NCBI GenBank assembly: GCA_035267185.1
Contig: DATFLY010000166.1
Coordinates: 1-56,135 of the forward strand
Direction of reading: 5' to 3'
From: JAUIBE01 sp035267185
Lineage (GTDB): Bacteria > Pseudomonadota > Gammaproteobacteria > Xanthomonadales > SZUA-36
DNA: 56,135 nt
Each line of letters opens with the position of its first letter. Within the stretch, counting starts at the first letter, position 1. The notes under the pieces were generated by a model. The model did not search any database. It saw only the letters and a program-made list of their open reading frames with translations, and was not told the origin of the DNA. Below are positions 51,075 to 56,135 of this stretch, one piece after another. Position numbers and translations under genes: made by a program.

Positions 51075-51950
51075 TTGAATCGTATTCCGAAAACTCTTAT
51101 CGCCATGATGCTTGCCATGACAATTGTCATGGCTGCATGTACGCATCAAAAAACCGTCGATTCAATCATCTACAACGTCACGATAGTTGATGTCGCTGAT
51201 GGGTCTTTGCTGCAAGGCCAGGCTGTTGTTGTGGAAGATGGCAAGATTAGCTCGCTGATTAATGCAGCTGGCCTGGACAACTTTTCCAGTGATCAGGTCA
51301 TCAATGGAAAAGGCGGATATCTGATCCCGGCGCTGGCGGACGCCCATGTTCATATCCAGTCCCGCTCAGAATTGTTGAGTTACATACGACATGGCGTCGG
51401 CCTGGTGATTAATATGTCAGGTTCGCCGCTTCATCTTCAGATGCGTGAAGAAGTCAATTCACACTCATTGCCGGGTCCAGATATTGTGACGGTGGGTCCG
51501 ACTCTGGACGGTGAGGACCCGACCAACCCGCTTTTCACCAGTGTCAGTCCTGAGACGGCTTCAGATTTGGTGGCCTGGATCAAAAACCAGGGCTATGACG
51601 CCGTCAAGGTCTACCAGCAGATGGATGCTGCAACCCTTGAGGCCGTAATCGAAGCTGGAGATGACCAGGGGCTGATTGTGACGGGTCACGTTTCCCGCGA
51701 AATCGGGATTGAAGGTGTCATTGCGACTGGCCTGAAATTTGTGGCGCATGGTGAGGAGATCACTTTCGAGGCTTTCGATGAGACATCGAGAGCTTATGAT
51801 CAGGCGGCAATTCCAGCCCTGGTGAATCAACTGGTTGAGGCGAACGTGACCGTCACACCCATGATTGATTACCTGGAAACCATTCCGCCACAGGTGGTGG
51901 GGCTCAGCGAATTCCTGGATTCACCAGCCATGCAATATTTGCCGGTCTAA
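51075..51950 (+). CDS. Amidohydrolase lipoprotein, N-terminal part (interrupted by in-frame TAA)
   Basis: 291 codons from a TTG at 51075 (an ATG at 51105 also fits). A lipoprotein signal ends with VMAAC (lipobox). Metal-site residues of an imidazolonepropionase-like amidohydrolase follow: the HxH motif in ADAHVHIQS, the likely carbamylated Lys in DAVKVYQQMD, and the two later His in VTGHVSRE and FVAHGEE. The frame is stopped by TAA at 51948-51950. The same frame then continues (51957-52796) with the missing C-terminal half, including the last metal ligand (Asp). Alone this part cannot be active. Nonsense mutation, sequencing error or programmed readthrough cannot be separated here. Confidence 0.8.
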   Translation: MNRIPKTLIAMMLAMTIVMAACTHQKTVDSIIYNVTIVDVADGSLLQGQAVVVEDGKISSLINAAGLDNFSSDQVINGKGGYLIPALADAHVHIQSRSELLSYIRHGVGLVINMSGSPLHLQMREEVNSHSLPGPDIVTVGPTLDGEDPTNPLFTSVSPETASDLVAWIKNQGYDAVKVYQQMDAATLEAVIEAGDDQGLIVTGHVSREIGIEGVIATGLKFVAHGEEITFEAFDETSRAYDQAAIPALVNQLVEANVTVTPMIDYLETIPPQVVGLSEFLDSPAMQYLPV

Positions 51951-51956
51951 ACCCGC

Positions 51957-52796
51957 ATGGCATTTGATGCCAGGCAGGGTTGGTTTTCTAATCGGGACGA
52001 ACCCGAGCAATTCGTTGGGCAGAATGAAAACCTGGCGAGTTTTGTTTCCGCACTGACATTGGAGTTGCAACGCAAAAGCGCGAACCTGATCCTGGGAACC
52101 GATGCGGAATTTGGCGGGGCAGTGCCCGGCTATGCGGTTCATGAAGAACTTCAGGCACTGGTGGACAGCGGCCTGAGCGAACTTCAGGCGCTTCAAACTG
52201 CAACACTCAACGTTGGCGACTATCTGAATGTCATTGATCCGAAAAGCGCATCGTGGGGACAGATTCAGCCTGGATTCGAGGCTGATTTGTTGTTGATCGG
52301 GGGCAACCCATTGGTAGATATTGCATCGACCCGTGAAATTCGCGGGATGATGGTGAATGGTCAATGGTTCGATGCCGGGGAATTCCAATCCATCGATCGC
52401 CAATTGGCAGACAAGCAGGAATCATTGCTTCCACTGGCGCGGCAATTTGAGGAAGCGCTGGTTGCTGGTGATATTGATGCTGCAACTGATGTGGTCGCTT
52501 CGGTTCCGGCCGACCTGGCGGAGGAGCCTCTAATCAACGCTGAAAATTGTATTTTTCTGGGATACCGTCATTTTTACGGTGGAAATCGTCCGCTGGCCGG
52601 GCAACTGTATGAGCTATGTGCGCGAATGCACCCTGATTCATCTCCACTCTGGATTCATATCGGAATGGCCGCAGAGCAGACTGGTGATACTGAAAAGGCG
52701 ATCGATGCTTATGCGAAGGCTTCAGGCATCAACCCCTGGTATCGCGATCCAGTGGGAAACATTGGAAGACTGAATGGGGCAGTTGTGAATGAATAA
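51957..52796 (+). CDS. Amidohydrolase C-terminal part plus TPR-like tail (same frame as 51075 part)
   Basis: 279 codons in the same frame as the 51075 part, after one TAA and two sense codons. The region completes the amidohydrolase barrel: ANLILGTDAEFGGAVPGYAV holds the final metal-ligand Asp, then AVHEELQALVDSGLSELQAL, ATLNVGDYLNVIDP and FEADLLLIGGNPLVDIAST. From about residue 150 a helical tail follows (HIGMAAEQTGDTEKAIDAYA) that looks TPR-like. The ATG at 51957 has no good ribosome-binding site, so independent translation is doubtful. Together the two parts would give a protein of about 573 residues, normal for this type of secreted amidohydrolase. Confidence 0.75.
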   Translation: MAFDARQGWFSNRDEPEQFVGQNENLASFVSALTLELQRKSANLILGTDAEFGGAVPGYAVHEELQALVDSGLSELQALQTATLNVGDYLNVIDPKSASWGQIQPGFEADLLLIGGNPLVDIASTREIRGMMVNGQWFDAGEFQSIDRQLADKQESLLPLARQFEEALVAGDIDAATDVVASVPADLAEEPLINAENCIFLGYRHFYGGNRPLAGQLYELCARMHPDSSPLWIHIGMAAEQTGDTEKAIDAYAKASGINPWYRDPVGNIGRLNGAVVNE

Positions 52797-52826
52797 GACC
52801 AGGCGACAAACACTGCCGCCGCAGAC

Positions 52827-53837
52827 TCAGGTGCAGTCTTCGGCGAGTTGTTCCGCGTTTTCCTGGTATTCATCAGCCTGACGTAATCCAGCGTCCCAGT
52901 TAATTGAACCCGCCACAATTTCTGCTCGCCGATAAATTTCGGAAGATTGGCAGTGGTCTTTGATTTCATCACGAAATCGACCGTTGATCATCAGGTATTG
53001 ATACTCGCCATAAGGTGAATCCAGGTTTTCGAGAACCGATTCCGAGTATTCCAGCAGGGCAGGGATGGCATCGAGGTTGCCAAGCGCCAGTTGCTGGCTG
53101 GCCAGTGTGTTAGCCGCAAACAGGCTGGCATCAATTGCACCAGCTTCAATTCGGGCATCAAGAGACCGCTCCAGGTGTGGGATAGCCTCTGAAGGGTTAT
53201 CCTGGAAAATGAAGACAAAGGCGACATGACGTTCGTATTCACCCAGGAAAAAAACACGGGCGCCTCCCTGTATGTCCAGCCTCAGTGATTCATCAAACAG
53301 TTCCCGGGCAAGGTCGAGCTCCCTCATTTGTAGATGAATCAGACCTTGAAGGTGCACGGCCTCAGCGCGATCATGAAAATTACTGACGGGAAACAGTCGC
53401 AGAGATTCATTGAGCAGTTGAATCGCAGTCGGGAATTTGCGTTCGCTCATCTCGGCCCGGTAGTAGTAATTGGCGCGAGCCAGCTTGGCTCTTGCTTCAT
53501 ACACATCACCCAGGTCTGCTGCTAATTTTGTCGCCGTGTCAATTTCATCCAATGCAGCCAGGACCGGCCGGCTCCTGAAGTGCAAACCGAAACGATCGTA
53601 AATTCTCGCTAACTCCAGTCGAATGTCAAACGCCTCACCAGGAGATATTCCGGTTTCAAAAATGGTCTTTTCTGCCAGCGATTGTGCGGCCTCCAGTTTG
53701 CCCTGCAATCGCAACTCGCGAACCTGAGCTGGCGTGTCATCAGGGGTTTCGTTTGCCTGAACACCAAACTGGCCAACAGCAAGCGTTAGGGTCGCAAGCA
53801 AAAACTTTCCTGGCAAATCAATAAAAAAACTATTCAC
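52827..53837 (-). CDS. Exported TPR-repeat protein
   Basis: 336 residues. A signal peptide-like start (about 1-28, GVQA-NE) is followed by helical repeats of about 35-40 residues, for example LRLQGKLEAAQSLAEKTIFE, EAVHLQGLIHLQMRELDLAR and LAQQQLALG-type turns near residue 245. No catalytic motif. It has only Cys near its C-terminus (DHCQSSEI and the terminal ECT-like DCT). A periplasmic scaffold role is inferred. It is read toward the amidohydrolase gene and follows the small membrane protein gene on the same strand. Confidence 0.75.
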   Translation of the reverse strand: MNSFFIDLPGKFLLATLTLAVGQFGVQANETPDDTPAQVRELRLQGKLEAAQSLAEKTIFETGISPGEAFDIRLELARIYDRFGLHFRSRPVLAALDEIDTATKLAADLGDVYEARAKLARANYYYRAEMSERKFPTAIQLLNESLRLFPVSNFHDRAEAVHLQGLIHLQMRELDLARELFDESLRLDIQGGARVFFLGEYERHVAFVFIFQDNPSEAIPHLERSLDARIEAGAIDASLFAANTLASQQLALGNLDAIPALLEYSESVLENLDSPYGEYQYLMINGRFRDEIKDHCQSSEIYRRAEIVAGSINWDAGLRQADEYQENAEQLAEDCT

Positions 53838-53872
53838 AATGATCCTAACAATCCATTCGTGAATAACCAGAC

Positions 53873-53886
53873 CCGCCTTCGGGCGG
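53873..53886 (-). terminator. Tetraloop hairpin after the small membrane protein gene
   Basis: CCGCC-TTCG-GGCGG (plus-strand reading; CCGCC-CGAA-GGCGG on the minus strand) starts 5 bases after the stop codon at 53892. The T run is weak (GTCTGGTTATTC), so it may be an attenuator between this gene and the TPR gene rather than a complete terminator. Confidence 0.5.
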
Positions 53887-53891
53887 ATTTA

Positions 53892-54053
53892 TTACCTGAC
53901 AAAAAAGGCGTAATAGATCACATAGAACCATGAGAACAGGCCATGCAGGATGGCCCAGCCGATGGATTGGTTGATATTGAACGAAATGGCCATGGCCAGT
54001 GCAGAACCGAAACTGGCACCCTGCCAGCCGATGGTTGTGACATGTTTGGACAT
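53892..54053 (-). CDS. Small membrane protein
   Basis: 53 residues from the ATG at 54053, which has GGAG 9-11 bases upstream; the frame opens at 54119. Two hydrophobic stretches are visible, FGSALAMAISFNIN and IGWAILHGLFSWFYVIYYAF, with a conserved-looking His-Gly and aromatic-rich end. I have a loose memory of similar short hypothetical proteins in other proteobacteria. It probably lies in the inner membrane. Function unknown. It is flanked by a strong terminator upstream (54105-54136) and a tetraloop hairpin downstream, so it looks like its own transcription unit. Confidence 0.65.
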   Translation of the reverse strand: MSKHVTTIGWQGASFGSALAMAISFNINQSIGWAILHGLFSWFYVIYYAFFVR

Positions 54054-54100
54054 TGATATGCACTCCGGGAATTGGAGCGCACAGGTTATCAGGATGTAAA

Positions 54101-54136
54101 AAGGGGGGTCAGAGCACATGGTGCCGCTCTGACCCC
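54101..54136 (-). terminator. Strong intrinsic terminator after the beta-helix gene at 54154
   Basis: GGGGTCAGAGC (54105-54115) and GCTCTGACCCC (54126-54136) form a perfect 11-bp stem, and the loop itself can form GCAC/GTGC. Read on the minus strand, the stem ends CCCCCC and is followed by TTTTT, the textbook arrangement, 17 bases after the stop. The arm sequence resembles GGGGTCAGAGC-type palindromes I associate with REP/RAYT-mobilised repeats; no RAYT transposase is in the window. Confidence 0.75.
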
Positions 54137-54153
54137 TCTCTCACCCGTCTGGC

Positions 54154-55278
54154 TCAGTCAAGACAATGATCTACACCATCTTCTGGTAAAACCGCGACTG
54201 AGTTCGACGCTCCCTCATCCAGAACAATAACGCTGGATCTTTCCGTTACAGAAGTATTACTTGAGCTGAAATCAAGCCATACGTCCCTTTGTATTCCGGG
54301 GTCCCCGGCAAGATTTCCAGCGTAGGAGTTGTCTGCGATATCGAATCCTGAGCTGGGAAAGCCAAACCCTCCAACCTGGATGCCTCCACCGCGCAGGAAA
54401 GACAGACCTTGAGTGCCGCCGTCACGAATACAGTTACGTGTCAACATGAACCCGGTTGAATCGCCCCACAGAACCATGCCAATGGCACCACCCTGGGTGG
54501 TGTTTGAATCCACCAGGACATTGCTGTTGGTGCCGTCAACAAAGAGCGGGACCCCGTCGAAAGCGGATGGCGATGTTGCGAGATAATTATTGGAGATGAC
54601 TGTGTCACTGAGATTAATTATCAGAATTCCGTTAGAAACCGCCCCGGTGATGTGATTATCGACAATGTGGATATCCGTGGGTCGTCCTGCAGATGTGCCA
54701 AAAACTGATACGCCAGTATTTGTGGCATCAATCACGCTATTGTTTGCGATCAAAACGTCTGACGCGGCACCTATGGCAGTAACACCGAAAAACGAGTTTT
54801 CAATGTGGTGATTTTTGACGCGAACATCACTGATTTCATTTTCCTGACCCCTGATAAAAACAGGGGTTCTGAATCCACTCAGTGCCAGGTCCTTGATCTC
54901 AATGTTCGTCAGTGGATTGACGGATTCGACCAGGAAACCCCGATTGGGAAAATTATCGAAGTCGTCGATGGGCTGGCCATCCTCACCCAGTTTGCCGAGT
55001 AGTGTGGCGCCGCCCCTGACACCCTTGATCACAAGATCAGAGCGGTCAACGATGATGTCCAGTCCATCGAGCTGAAACGTACCAGACAGCTTAATGGTCA
55101 GGCTCTTGCCAGGGGCTGAATCAATCGCGTCCTGGATTGCCGAGCGGTCGATATCTGCGTCGTTCTTGCCTTTCAGATTGACCTGGGCCTTTGGTCCGGC
55201 CCAGGCAACGTTTGCCAAAAGAAAGACAAGAACCGCAGCACTGAAAACACTCTTGAATTTAATTGACTTAAGGTTCAC
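54154..55278 (-). CDS. Exported right-handed parallel beta-helix protein
   Basis: 374 residues. Signal peptide to about residue 27 (ANVAWA-GP). The start of the mature region (RSAIQDAIDSAPGKSLTIKL) is typical of pectate-lyase-like proteins, where a helix caps the beta-helix. Rungs are visible as VTAIGAASDVLIANNSVIDA, HIVDNHITGAVSNGILIINL and LVDSNTTQGGAIGMVLWGDS, with many N-N-x-(V/I) turns. Two Cys lie near the ends (NCIRDGG and the final HCLD). Polysaccharide cleavage or binding is possible, but catalytic residues cannot be named. It follows the propeller gene by 11 bases and so shares its transcript, which is closed by the terminator at 54101-54136. Confidence 0.87.
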   Translation of the reverse strand: MNLKSIKFKSVFSAAVLVFLLANVAWAGPKAQVNLKGKNDADIDRSAIQDAIDSAPGKSLTIKLSGTFQLDGLDIIVDRSDLVIKGVRGGATLLGKLGEDGQPIDDFDNFPNRGFLVESVNPLTNIEIKDLALSGFRTPVFIRGQENEISDVRVKNHHIENSFFGVTAIGAASDVLIANNSVIDATNTGVSVFGTSAGRPTDIHIVDNHITGAVSNGILIINLSDTVISNNYLATSPSAFDGVPLFVDGTNSNVLVDSNTTQGGAIGMVLWGDSTGFMLTRNCIRDGGTQGLSFLRGGGIQVGGFGFPSSGFDIADNSYAGNLAGDPGIQRDVWLDFSSSNTSVTERSSVIVLDEGASNSVAVLPEDGVDHCLD

Positions 55279-55289
55279 TTCTGATCTCC

Positions 55290-56135
55290 TCAGTCAATGT
55301 CATCAATGTTAATACGGGTGACCTGGTACTCGGTTGGAAGGCCAGGGAAATTGAGGTAACGGGCATTGTTCACGTACAGCTTGTCACCGTGCATGGCGCC
55401 GCTGGCCACACCATCCATATCAGAATCAGAAATGGTTCCCACGAGCGTGCCGCTGAGCATATCGTCACTCAGTGTTACAACCTGGATCACGTCCAGGTCA
55501 GGGGTATCGCCAGGGCTGAGGATATAAAGAACGCCCTCGTACATCACGATTCCATCCAGAAAGCTACCGTCCAGCAGACCCAGAAGAGGCGGATCAACAA
55601 TGATTTCATCTGCGTGGCCGGTGTTGGGGTCGACTTTGAATATTTTTGACCTGCCAGAGTTGCCAACGATCAGGGTGCTTCCATCGGGCGTCGCAACAAT
55701 CCCGTTAGCGAACCTTGGGATCAGATAGTCGCCATCATTAAAATCCCCTGTCAGCTCAATTTGAGTGGCAGCATCAGGGTCAGACGGCATGCGACCGTTT
55801 TTGGAAAGCGGCAAACGATATAGGAAAGGCTGGCCGAAATCGGTGAAATAGACAGCATCCCTGGTGATGGCCAAATCATTGATGATTGAATTTCCTGAAT
55901 CATCGAGCTGGTATTTCATGATTTCTGCGCCACTATCAGCGTCATACACATAAGCATCGCCGTTTCCGCATCCTGCGACAATCAGGTTGTTGGAACGACG
56001 ATCAACCCGCATACCCAGCTTGTAGCAGTCGCCGGCAAATATGTCGAAACCTGGCTCAGCCTCGACCAGGATTTCTCCTTCTCCGCTTCTCAGGTTCATC
56101 TTGTAAATCGAACCATCGACCGATCCGTTATAGGC
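55290..56135 (-). CDS. Exported beta-propeller protein, C-terminal part (5' end outside window)
   Basis: The frame is open to the last base of the window, so only the last 281 codons are visible. Blade-like repeats are readable: SVDGSIYKMNLRSGEGEILV, LIVAGCGNGDAYVYDADSGA, DAVYFTDFGQPFLYRLPLSK, GIVATPDGSTLIVGNSGRSK and VLYILSPGDTPDLD. The pattern is that of SMP-30/NHL-type six-bladed propellers such as gluconolactonase-like or strictosidine-synthase-like proteins. The calcium-binding residues of those enzymes cannot be confirmed from this part. It is the first gene of the operon with the beta-helix protein. Confidence 0.85.
   Translation of the reverse strand, partial: AYNGSVDGSIYKMNLRSGEGEILVEAEPGFDIFAGDCYKLGMRVDRRSNNLIVAGCGNGDAYVYDADSGAEIMKYQLDDSGNSIINDLAITRDAVYFTDFGQPFLYRLPLSKNGRMPSDPDAATQIELTGDFNDGDYLIPRFANGIVATPDGSTLIVGNSGRSKIFKVDPNTGHADEIIVDPPLLGLLDGSFLDGIVMYEGVLYILSPGDTPDLDVIQVVTLSDDMLSGTLVGTISDSDMDGVASGAMHGDKLYVNNARYLNFPGLPTEYQVTRINIDDID

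Overview
The window reads as chromosomal DNA of a free-living Gram-negative bacterium, most likely an aquatic or marine gammaproteobacterium. The evidence is two TonB-dependent receptors, an ECF sigma/FecR pair, an LpxR-type lipid A deacylase, DbpA, TrmL, a RimB-like small protease, GTP-dependent PEP carboxykinase and a Tat-exported HiPIP. By eye the base composition is slightly above 50% GC. A position near Lysobacterales/Wenzhouxiangella/Woeseia-type lineages is a guess from gene style only. I saw no rRNA, tRNA, CRISPR array, phage genes, insertion sequence or origin. An unusually large share of the genes encode exported proteins.

Layout. 1-8.3 kb: 3' part of a TonB receptor, a membrane-anchored TolB-N/TPR protein, a dbpA-yehS operon, an exported HEAT-repeat protein and an LpxR-like enzyme. 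8.5-12.6 kb: an M23 metallopeptidase, then pckG convergent to it, with a folded inverted repeat between them. 12.8-18.8 kb: an ECF sigma - FecR - TonB receptor operon, a divergent secreted protein of unknown function and a membrane-anchored protein. 19.2-24.3 kb: an EEP-family phosphodiesterase, TrmL, a CaCA cation exchanger, then mtnA coupled to a FucA-like aldolase (methylthioribose-phosphate salvage), and a sulfotransferase stub joined in frame to an exported cupin. 24.3-31 kb: a PQQ-type sugar dehydrogenase, HiPIP, and a three-gene type I secretion-like operon. 31-36.7 kb: two exported arginase/agmatinase-fold proteins and a large exported serine hydrolase. 36.9-48.9 kb: Ugd, GNAT, GH18, a pentapeptide-repeat protein, an M14 carboxypeptidase, a PurD-like ATP-grasp/acyltransferase/thioredoxin-like operon, and RimB-like plus HSL-like esterase genes. 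48.9-56.1 kb: three exported beta-helix proteins, an amidohydrolase split by an in-frame stop, a TPR protein, a small membrane protein and a beta-propeller cut by the window end.

The most unusual observations are these. (1) The secretion-like operon's ABC protein keeps the exporter fold, but Walker A, Q-loop, signature, Walker B and H-loop all appear lost. (2) Convergent to it lies a pair of exported ureohydrolase-fold proteins, one with all six metal ligands and one with three replaced. (3) A two-cysteine module of roughly 115 residues recurs five times in three unrelated exported enzymes (M23 peptidase, PQQ dehydrogenase, serine hydrolase). All functional assignments come from motif reading without database searches.
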